The position numbers and the translations under genes were made by a program. Below are positions 17,555 to 25,720 of a stretch of 64,000 nucleotides of DNA, in pieces. Under the pieces are notes generated by a model, which was not told where the DNA came from, searched no databases, and saw nothing but the letters and a program-made list of their open reading frames with translations. Within the stretch, counting starts at the first letter, position 1. Every line of letters starts with the position of its first letter. Source of the stretch: Candidatus Protochlamydia phocaeensis (GTDB lineage: Bacteria > Chlamydiota > Chlamydiia > Chlamydiales > Parachlamydiaceae); NCBI RefSeq assembly GCF_001545115.1, contig NZ_FCNU01000012.1:1-64000 (forward strand), read 5' to 3'.

Positions 17555-19741
17555 ATGACAAAAAAACATTTCCTTCCTTCCTTTTATTCTCTTCTGATTA
17601 GTTTAGGAATTATTCTATTTACCTTATTTCATGCTCTTTGCTCCGCTCAAGAAATTGCCAAATTAATGGAAGAGGGCTTTGCAGAAGGTATTACTGTTGA
17701 TTTAAGAGAGCCGCTTTATTCCGATGGAGTATTGACAACCGAGAAGGGAGGCGTCATTACGGCCCCACATTTGCGCATTCAAGCTTTAAATCTCCGTTAT
17801 ACCCGTAAAGTGGTCGACAATCAGCCTGTTTTAACAATTGAAGCTGAAGATCAGCTGATTTTGGAATTCGGAGACTATGTTTTTGTAGGTAAGAAGCTCT
17901 TTTACGACTTTCAAAAGAAAGAAGGAGTGATCTTTGAGGGACGAACAGCAGCCGAGCCTTGGTTTTTTGGAGGAGAGAAAATAGAATTGCATCCGGATGG
18001 CAGCTATCTCATCTATGAAGGCTATGTAACGACTTCCGAAAAAGATATTCCCGAATGGGGCATTTACTCTCACCGCGTGTTGGTGGAAAAAGAAAAATAT
18101 TTAAAAGCCAATCAAGTGCAAATACGCCTTCATCGGTATCCCATTTTATGGATTCCCTCTCTGACAGCCAATCTCGACTCCATTTTTGATTCGCCAATCA
18201 AGTACCGCTTCAGATGGGGAGGAAGACAAGGGCCGCGCTTTGGATTGACTTACGAAATTTTTTCATGGGAGCGCTGGAAAACATTTGTGCGTTTTGATTA
18301 TCGCCTAACAAGAGGGCCGGGAGGAGGAATTGAAACCCGCTACCGTTCTTTAGACCATAAAACCGAATTTCAAAGCATTAACTACCTGGCCAAAGATTCT
18401 TCTCTTTTAGACACTCATGAAAAATGTCGTTTTCGCTTCGAAGGAATGTTCAAGACCCGTTTTGACAATGATAAAACGAATGTCCTTTTGACTTACGACA
18501 AGATTAGCGACCGCGATATGCCAAGCAGCTATTACGACCGGGATTTTGATTTTGACACTTCGGAGCGCACTCAGCTTTTAATCCGGCATCAAGAAGAGCA
18601 TTGGATAGGCAGCTTTTATTCACGCGTCCGCGTGAATGGTTTCCAAACAGTCAAACAAGAGCTGCCAACCTTAAATTTAAGCTTAAAACCCTTAGACATT
18701 CCGCAGACGGGAATTATTTTTGAGAATTGGGCAAATGTCTCGTATTTGAATTTTAAATATTCAAAGCATTTAATCGATGTGCATGATTATGATTCTACGC
18801 GAATTGAATACCAACCCACCTTGTACCGCCCCTTTCCAATTGGTCCTATGACGTTTACTCCAGAGGTCGGAGCCGTCAGTATTTTCTACGGCAATAGTCC
18901 CTGCCATCAGTCACAATGGCTTGCTCTTGGAATGATTGGCTGCAATGCCCGAACCCAGCTTTATCGCTACTATAAAAACATTAAGCACGTCATTGAACCG
19001 TATAGTTCCTATCGCTATTACTCTTCTCCCACCTCCTCTCCTAAGGAGCATTATATTTTTGATATCAGCGATGGCTGGACGCGTCTAAATATGTTAACTT
19101 TTGGAGTGAAAAATTCTCTATATGCAAAGAAAGCGGATTCCTGTGCATCCCGGGTATTTTTCTCCAATATTTATGCCCATGCCTTTTTTGATGAAAAGAC
19201 TTTCCGCCAAAGCATTCCGCGCGTCTATAGCCAATTCATCTTTTCTTCGCTTCCGACAGTGAAGCACACGCTCAATATGGCATGGAATATTGAACATCAT
19301 CAGCTAGATTATTTTAATTTCCGCTCGGAGTGGACTTTAAGCGCAGACTTTGCCTTGGCTGCAGAGTATCGGCACCGCAGCGCTTATAGCTGGCGCAAGG
19401 TCGATCCTGAAAACTTTTTCCTGGATGTCTATCGCAAAGAAGGCGTACTGCGCCATTCTCCCCTATCCGATCGGCGGGACACTCTTTTAGTCCATTTTTT
19501 CTATCGTTTTCATCCAAATTGGGCCTGCGAATTCTCCTCACGCCAAGGTTGGAACCGCTGGAGAGAGCCCAGCTATTTAGAGTATGAAATTGATTTGCTT
19601 ACCACTCTCCAAACAGCCTGGCATCTTAAGCTGTCCTTTCAGCACCAAGAAAACGATAATCGCTTAGTCATGTACGTGAATGTTGGACTAAAGCGTCCAG
19701 ATGAGAATTACAGCGAGCGGAAATCATTTTGCTATGATTAG
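17555..19741 (+). CDS. LptD/OstA-like outer-membrane protein
   Basis: 728 residues with a signal peptide (SLLISLGIILFTLFHALCSAQ, cleavage near 31). The N-terminal domain (about 40-200) has the repeated-strand pattern of OstA/LptA-type jelly rolls (APHLRIQALNLRY, KKLFYDFQKKEGVIFEG, HPDGSYLIYEGYVTT). From about 210 onward alternating aromatic/polar strands with YRFRWGGRQGPRFGLTY and RRSY-like turns look like a large beta-barrel, as in LptD, which inserts LPS into the outer leaflet. Length (728) fits LptD. A TATAAT box lies 36 bases upstream, and a hairpin follows 24 bases after the stop. Divergence from proteobacterial LptD means other large barrel families are possible. Confidence 0.6.
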   Translation: MTKKHFLPSFYSLLISLGIILFTLFHALCSAQEIAKLMEEGFAEGITVDLREPLYSDGVLTTEKGGVITAPHLRIQALNLRYTRKVVDNQPVLTIEAEDQLILEFGDYVFVGKKLFYDFQKKEGVIFEGRTAAEPWFFGGEKIELHPDGSYLIYEGYVTTSEKDIPEWGIYSHRVLVEKEKYLKANQVQIRLHRYPILWIPSLTANLDSIFDSPIKYRFRWGGRQGPRFGLTYEIFSWERWKTFVRFDYRLTRGPGGGIETRYRSLDHKTEFQSINYLAKDSSLLDTHEKCRFRFEGMFKTRFDNDKTNVLLTYDKISDRDMPSSYYDRDFDFDTSERTQLLIRHQEEHWIGSFYSRVRVNGFQTVKQELPTLNLSLKPLDIPQTGIIFENWANVSYLNFKYSKHLIDVHDYDSTRIEYQPTLYRPFPIGPMTFTPEVGAVSIFYGNSPCHQSQWLALGMIGCNARTQLYRYYKNIKHVIEPYSSYRYYSSPTSSPKEHYIFDISDGWTRLNMLTFGVKNSLYAKKADSCASRVFFSNIYAHAFFDEKTFRQSIPRVYSQFIFSSLPTVKHTLNMAWNIEHHQLDYFNFRSEWTLSADFALAAEYRHRSAYSWRKVDPENFFLDVYRKEGVLRHSPLSDRRDTLLVHFFYRFHPNWACEFSSRQGWNRWREPSYLEYEIDLLTTLQTAWHLKLSFQHQENDNRLVMYVNVGLKRPDENYSERKSFCYD

Positions 19742-19764
19742 GTCGATCTCTAAATGGAAAGGGA

Positions 19765-19799
19765 AGCCCTTACTTTCTGGCAAACCAGAAATAAGGGCT
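19765..19799. terminator. Bidirectional hairpin between convergent genes
   Basis: AGCCCTTACTTTCTGG (19765-19780), loop CAAA, CCAGAAATAAGGGCT (19785-19799): a stem with one bulged base between the lptD-like gene and the collagen-like gene. There is no long U tract on either strand, so efficiency is uncertain. Confidence 0.6.
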
Positions 19800-19806
19800 C
19801 ATGCCT

Positions 19807-20550
19807 TTAGGGGATGATGCTTGGAGAATAGGTAAAATCAAAAGTAAATTCGGTGCCAACAGCCGTAAAGGTATTCATTACTACTGTGAAGGCAGTCGAT
19901 TCCGAAGGATTTAAGCTATTAGTTACAACGACAGTGCCGTTTGAAAAAGAAACAGTACCCGTATTAGCTTCCACATACATAACAATGCGGTAAGTGCCTA
20001 TTTCGGCAGGAGAGGGAATGATAATGGTTTGAGCTGGCCCTCCAACAGGCAAAAGGGTACCGGACAAGACGGTCTGGCTAGGTGTCACCACCAAAGGAAT
20101 ATAGCTAGCGCCCACAGGAATTGCCCCTAAAGCAGATCCTGTATTTGTAAAAGTAAAAATCAGGCTGGCAGGCCCTGTAGGAACGACGAGACCTGTGCCA
20201 GCCGCTCCGGCAGGCCCTGCAGGTCCGGTTGCCCCCGGTGCACCCGGAAGCCCCGGTGCTCCTGGTAAACCTGACGAACCGGAATGTCCGGGATCGCCTT
20301 TTCTACCTCTGCGATGATGGTTGCAAGCTGCACCGATTAAACCTCCCGCTACTGCACTAGCAGCAGCGATGCCGAATACGGCAGTCTTGCTATAGCCGCT
20401 GTCGCAGCAAGGGTCTTGCTCTTCGCAAATATTCTCATAACATTGCGCATATCCACAAGAAGGCGCCGGCATTGCTCCAATCAAAAGCAAATAGCAAGCT
20501 TGCCGGCCCAGTCGAGCAAAAAAAGACTGGTTTGATGTAATTTTTAGCAT
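19807..20550 (-). CDS. Collagen-like secreted/surface protein
   Basis: 247 residues. The N-terminus has a hydrophobic segment (YLLLIGAMPAP), a cysteine-rich stretch (CYENICEEQDPCC) and a Gly/Ala-rich helix (TAVFGIAAASAVAGGLIGAA). Then come 13 Gly-X-Y triplets (residues ~82-120: GRK GDP GHS ... GPA GAA), the collagen signature. The C-terminal ~125-residue domain (PTGPASLIFTFTN to the end) is beta-rich and could be a trimerisation or receptor-like head. GAGGAAATT precedes the ATG, a good ribosome site. It is a tandem paralogue of the gene at 20602-21354, 51 bases apart, likely one operon. Bacterial collagen-like proteins are usually surface adhesins; that role here is inferred. Confidence 0.8.
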   Translation of the reverse strand: MLKITSNQSFFARLGRQACYLLLIGAMPAPSCGYAQCYENICEEQDPCCDSGYSKTAVFGIAAASAVAGGLIGAACNHHRRGRKGDPGHSGSSGLPGAPGLPGAPGATGPAGPAGAAGTGLVVPTGPASLIFTFTNTGSALGAIPVGASYIPLVVTPSQTVLSGTLLPVGGPAQTIIIPSPAEIGTYRIVMYVEANTGTVSFSNGTVVVTNSLNPSESTAFTVVMNTFTAVGTEFTFDFTYSPSIIP

Positions 20551-20601
20551 AATTTCCTCTAGACGATCTTAATTAAAAAATTGATAAACTTCTTTTCAGG
20601 T

Positions 20602-21354
20602 TCAAGGAATCACAGCAGGTGAATAGGTAAACTCAAATGTCACTTGTTCTCCCACAGGACTACCAAAGCCAAAGGTAGTAGAAAAAGTAGCCACTTCTGC
20701 TGGATTCAAACTATTTGTCACATTAACAAAAGGCTGTGTTTGAAGTTCGTCGGCAGGAGCATTTGAGTCTAAGTACAGGACAATTTGGTAATTTCCTATT
20801 TGAGCAGGAGCTGGAATAGTCAATACCTGCGGAGGCGCATTTGCAGGCATAAGCACCCCTGTAATGATAGTCTGATCAGGCATGACAATTAAAGGAATAT
20901 AGCTCGGCCCAAAAGGAACAGGTCCTCGTAAAATAGGCCCTGCGAATGCAACTGCTTGATTAGTGAAGGTAAAACCCAGGCTGGCCGGCCCTGTAGGGAA
21001 AACAAAAGGAGCTCCAGCAGGGCCTGTAGGACCGGCAGGACCGGTTGCTCCTGGAGTACCCGGAACACCTGCTGGGCCTGGGCTTCCCCTTGATCCCGAC
21101 GAACCGCTTTCTCCTTTTCTTCCATGCCGGCTCGATGAGGCAGCTATTACACCACCTACTGCTATTCCTGCGGCAGCTGCCCCCCATAAAAGGTTGCGTC
21201 TTGCACAGGGCGCTTCACATTCTTGTTCACAATCATTTATGATAGGTTGTGAAGACAGATGGCTTTGAGAGAGAACAGACAGCGACAGCAAAAGGCAAAC
21301 AAATCCATTGCTCAATTCTTTTACCGATTTTCTTTTCATTGGTTTTTTCAGCAT
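20602..21354 (-). CDS. Collagen-like secreted/surface protein (paralogue)
   Basis: About 250 residues from ATG 21354 (MLKKPMKRKS), preceded by GGGG six bases upstream; a further in-frame start at 21387 is less likely. It has a basic N-terminus, a hydrophobic signal (GFVCLLLSLSVLSQSHL), a Cys-containing stretch (CEQECEAPCARR), a Gly/Ala helix (LLWGAAAAGIAVGGVIAA), then exactly 13 Gly-X-Y triplets as in its neighbour. The C-terminal beta-rich domain begins PTGPASLGFTFTN, like the paralogue, and has a conserved SLNPAEVATF (SLNPSESTAF in the other). The shared architecture with diverged sequence indicates an old tandem duplication. It probably oligomerises as a trimer through the collagen segment. 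Confidence 0.8.
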   Translation of the reverse strand: MLKKPMKRKSVKELSNGFVCLLLSLSVLSQSHLSSQPIINDCEQECEAPCARRNLLWGAAAAGIAVGGVIAASSSRHGRKGESGSSGSRGSPGPAGVPGTPGATGPAGPTGPAGAPFVFPTGPASLGFTFTNQAVAFAGPILRGPVPFGPSYIPLIVMPDQTIITGVLMPANAPPQVLTIPAPAQIGNYQIVLYLDSNAPADELQTQPFVNVTNSLNPAEVATFSTTFGFGSPVGEQVTFEFTYSPAVIP

Positions 21355-21570
21355 ATATGCCCCATTAAAATATAACCTAAATATCAAATTCGCTTCTAAC
21401 TATGTAAATAGTTTAGCTAGATTTGATCAATATTTTTTAATTATTTTTTACTGGACTTTCAATGCTTGCCTGCTTACTCATTCGACTTTATATATGCAGC
21501 AAATAGGAAGATGCGCTATGATGATTGATTCAATTTTTTTAGATCTTGGTCTTAGATAACGAGTAATGCT

Positions 21571-22977
21571 ATGAATATTCTTATTATTGGAATTGGCTAT
21601 GTTGGGCTTGTAACTGGAACGTGCTTTTCAGAGATGGGGCACCATGTCACCTGCTTAGATATTAATAAAGAAAAAATAGAGAATCTTAAAGAAGGGAGTA
21701 TTCCCATTTATGAGCCTGGGCTTGAAGAAATGGTTAAGCGCAATATCAAAGCCCAGCGCTTGGAGTTTACTACCGACTATAACTCCAGCGTCCCTAAAGC
21801 GGATGTTTGCTTTATAGCCGTTGACACGCCTGCTAAAGCGGATGGATCTGCCGACACCGGCCAAGTCGAGCAAGTGGCGGCAAGCATTGGACGCTATTTA
21901 AATCGCTATTGCGTCATTGTCACAAAATCCACGGTACCTATTGGAACCACTCATCGGGTAGAGGCGATTATCCGGCAAGCACTAGAGCAGCGAAATAGCA
22001 AGATCGATTTTGATGTTGTGTCCAATCCCGAGTTCTTGAAAGAGGGAAATGCCATTCAAGACTTCATGAAGCCTGATCGAGTCATTATCGGCGTCGATAG
22101 CGCAGAAGCAGCTTCCATCATGAAAGAGATTTATTCTCCTTTTATGCTTAACCATGAACGTCTATTGGTTATGGATATCGCTTCTGCCGAGCTGGCCAAG
22201 TATGCCGCTAATGCTATGTTGGCAACGCGCATTTCTTTTATGAATGAAATGGCTCAGCTTTGCGAAGGGCTAGGAGCCAATATTAACTGGGTAAGAAAGG
22301 CTATTGGAGCAGATGAGCGCATCGGCAATAAATTTCTCTATCCGGGAGCTGGATATGGCGGCTCATGCTTGCCTAAAGACGTGCGAGCCCTATTAGCTCA
22401 ATCTTATAGCATTGATTGCCCGCTCTCGCTTTTGCAAGCCGTGCATGATATCAATCAAAGACAGAAGCACGTCATCAGCCAAAAAGTCCAAAATTATTAC
22501 TCCAATCAGGGAGGAATCAAAGGCAAGACTTTTGGCATTTTAGGTCTTTCCTTTAAACCGGATACAGATGATATGCGCGAAGCCTCTTCTCTTGTTCTCA
22601 TCCAGGATTTGTTGGAACAAGGAGCTTCCTTGAGAGTATTTGATCCCATTGCCATGCCTAAAGCCCAGCTTATATTGGGCCAACATCCGGCCATAACTTG
22701 GTGTCAGTCCGAATTAGAAGCTGCAGAACAAACCGATGCCTTGATTTTAATGACCGAGTGGAAGCAATTCCGCTTTCTCAATTTCCAAGCCCTTTTGACC
22801 CAGATGAAGGGCAATGCGTTCTTTGATGGTAGAAATCAATATCTTCCGGAAGAAATGGCACGCAAAGGATTTAATTATTTTAGCATTGGCAGAGATCCGG
22901 CTTGGGCAAGTGATTATCAGGGACAGGAAGGATATTCTTCCCATTCCTCAGATTTAAAAATGAGTGTGCATAAATGA
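21571..22977 (+). CDS. ugd: UDP-glucose 6-dehydrogenase
   Basis: 468 residues. Oxidises UDP-glucose to UDP-glucuronate with two NAD+ in the cytosol. Rossmann motif GIGYVGLVTG near residue 7, STVPIGTT, FLKEGNAIQDF, and the catalytic cysteine C266 in GYGGSCLPKD are all present; the C-terminal domain has the usual FKPDTDDMR and WKQF motifs. Length is normal. The stop overlaps the start of the prenyl synthase gene (ATGA), indicating translational coupling. UDP-glucuronate normally feeds capsule, lipid A or xylose synthesis; with a sugar transferase 1.2 kb downstream, a cell-surface glycan is a reasonable inference. Confidence 0.93.
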   Translation: MNILIIGIGYVGLVTGTCFSEMGHHVTCLDINKEKIENLKEGSIPIYEPGLEEMVKRNIKAQRLEFTTDYNSSVPKADVCFIAVDTPAKADGSADTGQVEQVAASIGRYLNRYCVIVTKSTVPIGTTHRVEAIIRQALEQRNSKIDFDVVSNPEFLKEGNAIQDFMKPDRVIIGVDSAEAASIMKEIYSPFMLNHERLLVMDIASAELAKYAANAMLATRISFMNEMAQLCEGLGANINWVRKAIGADERIGNKFLYPGAGYGGSCLPKDVRALLAQSYSIDCPLSLLQAVHDINQRQKHVISQKVQNYYSNQGGIKGKTFGILGLSFKPDTDDMREASSLVLIQDLLEQGASLRVFDPIAMPKAQLILGQHPAITWCQSELEAAEQTDALILMTEWKQFRFLNFQALLTQMKGNAFFDGRNQYLPEEMARKGFNYFSIGRDPAWASDYQGQEGYSSHSSDLKMSVHK

Positions 22978-23858
22978 TGGATATTGCCAATTATTTAAAA
23001 TCGCAAAGCCAGCTAGTTGAGCAGCAATTAGACCAGCTTATTCCTGTTAGCCATGGTCCCTATCAGCATCTATTCGAAGCGGCTCGTTATGCTCTTTTAG
23101 GAAGTGGGAAGCGGCTTCGTCCAATTCTAACTTTGGCAACAAATCAAATGCTAGGCGGTAGCTCCTCCGCCGCTCTTATTCCAGCTTGCACCCTTGAACT
23201 GATTCATACTTATTCTATGATCCATGATGACCTCCCCTGCATGGATGATGATGATTATCGAAGAGGGAAATTGACTGTCCATCGAAAGTACTCAGAAGGC
23301 CATGCCGTTTTAACCGGCGACTTCTTGCTCACTTATGCTTTTGAAGTGCTATCTACAGCGCCTCACCTGACGCCCGAAAAAAAAATCAAGCTCATTTCCA
23401 CTTTAGCCAGGCAAAGCGGCGGAGAGGGAATGATTGGCGGACAAGTCATGGATCTCTCTTTTGAAGGTAAAAAAATCAGTTTGGATTCTTTACGCCTCTT
23501 GCATCGCAATAAAACAGCAGCCCTCCTTACAGCCGCTGTCGAATTCGGCGGCATTATTGCAGATGCTACCGATGCGCAATTAAACTGTTTGCGGCATTTT
23601 GGCGAAAATATTGGACTTGCTTTTCAAGTTATCGATGATATTTTAGATGTGACTTCCAGCCAAACAAAACATGGCCGCTCGATCGCCTCTGATGTTTTAA
23701 ACGAAAAATCGACTTATGTCTCCTTAATGGGATTGGAACAAGCACAAGCCTGTGCTTTAAACTTTTATCAACAAGCGCTTCAAGCCCTAAAACCCTTGCC
23801 TTTTGATACTTCTTTACTCATTAATATTTCGGATTTTATTTTGAAAAGGCAGCACTGA
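22974..23858 (+). CDS. ispA: Polyprenyl (farnesyl/geranylgeranyl) diphosphate synthase
   Basis: 294 residues of the trans-prenyltransferase family, condensing IPP with allylic diphosphates. It has both aspartate-rich motifs: DDxxxxD (D85, D86, D91) and DDILD (D221, D222, D225), plus GKRLRP and the RRGKLTVHRKY segment. The four-residue spacing inside the first motif is the bacterial short-chain (IspA) type. The start overlaps the ugd stop by four bases. The product would serve undecaprenyl phosphate and quinone side chains; the exact chain length is not decided. Confidence 0.9.
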   Translation: MMDIANYLKSQSQLVEQQLDQLIPVSHGPYQHLFEAARYALLGSGKRLRPILTLATNQMLGGSSSAALIPACTLELIHTYSMIHDDLPCMDDDDYRRGKLTVHRKYSEGHAVLTGDFLLTYAFEVLSTAPHLTPEKKIKLISTLARQSGGEGMIGGQVMDLSFEGKKISLDSLRLLHRNKTAALLTAAVEFGGIIADATDAQLNCLRHFGENIGLAFQVIDDILDVTSSQTKHGRSIASDVLNEKSTYVSLMGLEQAQACALNFYQQALQALKPLPFDTSLLINISDFILKRQH

Positions 23859-24191
23859 CTTCTCATGAGGCCTTTCCTTTTTCTTCATAAACCTGCCTAA
23901 TCCCTTAAATGGCAGGGCAGGATTTTATTAATCTACGCGTTGAAAGCTTTTCTCTGCCATCAATAACGGGAAATCTCTAAGAATGTATTAAAACCGCTCA
24001 TGCCCCTCGATTCTCATTCTCCCTCCTAGCCTCTAAACCTCATCCTGAGATTTATAGGAAGCTTGGGGCAATTTATCCTTATTCCAAAATTTGAAAAGAA
24101 GACAATCCATCCGTTCCCTTTAGTTTTACTGGAAATTTTTCTATTAATATTATATAGAATTTTACAGATAAACCTTAGCCAAATATTAAGT
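23859..24191. other. Spacer between ispA and sugar transferase gene
   Basis: Holds a terminator-like hairpin at 23892-23927 and a half copy of the dispersed repeat at about 23973-24050 (CTAAGAATGTATTAAAACCG...). A longer TTG-initiated reading of the downstream gene (from 24063) is possible but unlikely. Confidence 0.5.
23892..23927 (+). terminator. Terminator after ispA
   Basis: CCTGCC (23892-23897) pairs with GGCAGG (23911-23916), followed by a T-rich stretch (ATTTTATT). Confidence 0.5.
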
Positions 24192-24881
24192 ATGAAAGAG
24201 ATCAATTCCTCATCTATGCAAACCGCTGTTGCCCCCTTTTCTCAATTGTTGGAATACCCAATCAAACATATTCCAGTCAAAAGGGCATTTGATATTGCTT
24301 TCAGTTTAGCTTGCTTGATTCTAGGAGCTCCTGTCTTCTTATTGATCGGCTTGTTCATTTTTTGCACTTCACCCGGCAAGATCATTTATTCCCATGAGCG
24401 AATTGGCCGCGGGGGAAAACCTTTTCGATGCTATAAATTTCGCTCTATGTATAGCGATGCAGATAAGCGCTTAAAAGAGATTCTAGCCTCTAATCCTCAA
24501 TTACGGGAAGAATGGGAACGCTCCTTCAAACTTAAAAACGATCCCCGTATTACCCCATTCGGCGCCTTTCTACGCAAAACCTCTTTGGACGAGCTTCCCC
24601 AATTTTGGAATGTCCTCAAAGGAGACCTAAGCATTGTAGGCCCTCGCCCAGTAGTTAAAGCCGAGGTAGAAAAATATTTAGGTCCAAAAGCTTATAAAAT
24701 CCTATCAATCCGCCCTGGTTTGACAGGGCTTTGGCAGGTATCTGGAAGGAGTGATATTAATTGTTATCAGAAGCGCATTCAATTAGATGAGCAGTATGTC
24801 GACAATCGTTCTTTTTTTCTGGACTTAAAGCTTATTTTTAAAACCATTCCAGCTATGCTATTTTCTAGAGGAGCGTATTAA
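24192..24881 (+). CDS. Bacterial sugar transferase (undecaprenyl-phosphate hexose-1-phosphate transferase type)
   Basis: 229 residues from ATG 24192. One N-terminal membrane segment ([21 protein letters not shown] after VKR) is followed by the WcaJ/RfbP/PglC-type catalytic domain: [40 protein letters not shown] split across, [19 protein letters not shown], and [14 protein letters not shown]. These enzymes move a sugar-1-phosphate from a UDP-sugar onto undecaprenyl phosphate at the inner membrane to start glycan assembly. It is the short form without the large N-terminal domain. An in-frame TTG at 24063 would add 43 hydrophobic residues, but the ATG start places KRAFDI at the usual distance. 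Substrate unknown. Confidence 0.85.
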   Translation: MKEINSSSMQTAVAPFSQLLEYPIKHIPVKRAFDIAFSLACLILGAPVFLLIGLFIFCTSPGKIIYSHERIGRGGKPFRCYKFRSMYSDADKRLKEILASNPQLREEWERSFKLKNDPRITPFGAFLRKTSLDELPQFWNVLKGDLSIVGPRPVVKAEVEKYLGPKAYKILSIRPGLTGLWQVSGRSDINCYQKRIQLDEQYVDNRSFFLDLKLIFKTIPAMLFSRGAY

Positions 24882-25204
24882 CAGCCTTATGCAAAGTGGC
24901 ACCTATTTAAGCTGAAGCGGACACTCGGTCCCACTATACCGGCCATTTTAGGCCCTCAGACGCTCCGGAGAACTATTAAAACTGACGAAAGCCTGCGAGC
25001 GGCTTATCTGCTAGGGTATATCTCTAAATTCATGATAGGCTAGATTTGAGTTTTCTCCCTTAGAAAGGGATACTATCGAATCTAAGCCTTGAGCGTTTTA
25101 ATATCTCCTCTAAGAAATTGCCAGAAAATAAGGAATCCTTTACCTTTTTTGAGAAATTTCTCTGCCATAAGGCAAGTTCTTTCCTTTATTAAAAGGATCA
25201 ATTC
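24882..25204. other. Spacer with dispersed repeat
   Basis: 24882-25010 has a locally higher G+C and no recognisable gene, perhaps an old remnant. 25011-25114 is a dispersed palindromic repeat. 25115-25204 leads into the mreD-like gene (AAAAGGATC before its ATG). Confidence 0.5.
25011..25114. repeat. Dispersed palindromic repeat (copy)
   Basis: Left arm CTAGGGTATATCTCTAAATT...GGCTAGATTTGAG, right arm GAATCTAAGCCTTGAGCG...CCTCTAAG reading back to the same consensus. A diverged member of the family best seen at 33478-33548. Confidence 0.55.
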
Positions 25205-25720
25205 ATGCGGCTTCTGATTTTATTTATTTATACTTTTCTCCTGGCTTTTGTTCTTTTTCCCTTATTTCCTTCTTTGAGACTGACATTTTTCGCTCCCTTC
25301 TTAATTATTTCTTTCTATCGCCAACATAAAATAAACTGCTTATGGCTGGCTATTCTTTGCGGATTTGTCCTGGATTTATTTTCTACGCAAACGCGAATCG
25401 GATTTTATGCCCTTACCTATTGCTTAACTGTAGAGCTCCTTTATTCGTCTAAGCGCCACTTTTTTGAAGATAGCCTAAGTACGATTCCGCTTATGACATT
25501 TTTCTTTGCCATTCTTGCAACTCTGCTGCAAACAGTTCTCCTCTATATATTCGGACAAGGGTTAATTCTATCTTGGCAGTGGGCTAAAAACGACTTGTTT
25601 TGGATGCCTCTCCAAGATGCCCTGTTTGCAGGCTTGGCCTTCAGCTTTCCTTCTTTGCTTTTACCTTCTTACCGCCCTCGAAGAAAAGCCAATCTTTTAC
25701 TCGTGAAGGAGAATCAGTAA
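25205..25720 (+). CDS. MreD-like integral membrane protein
   Basis: 171 residues with four to five membrane helices (LLILFIYTFLLAFVLFPLF; FFAPFLIISFY; CLWLAILCGFVLDLF; LMTFFFAILATLLQTVLLYIF; GLAFSFPSLLL). Size, hydrophobic layout and the GFVLDLFS segment after the third helix resemble the rod-shape protein MreD, a membrane partner of MreC in elongasome-type peptidoglycan synthesis. AAAAGGATCAATTC before the ATG gives a ribosome site. Its stop codon overlaps the rarA start (TAATG), so the two are translationally coupled. The MreD assignment rests on overall pattern; MreB/MreC are not in the window. Confidence 0.5.
   Translation: MRLLILFIYTFLLAFVLFPLFPSLRLTFFAPFLIISFYRQHKINCLWLAILCGFVLDLFSTQTRIGFYALTYCLTVELLYSSKRHFFEDSLSTIPLMTFFFAILATLLQTVLLYIFGQGLILSWQWAKNDLFWMPLQDALFAGLAFSFPSLLLPSYRPRRKANLLLVKENQ

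Noticed and set aside
24063..24191. Longer TTG-started sugar transferase
   Set aside because: The extra 43 residues are unlike family N-termini, and the ATG at 24192 gives the usual distance to KRAFDI.
24882..25010. Possible tRNA or old IS remnant in the higher-G+C spacer
   Set aside because: No cloverleaf or T-loop (GGTTCGAATC-like) sequence and no transposase motif found.
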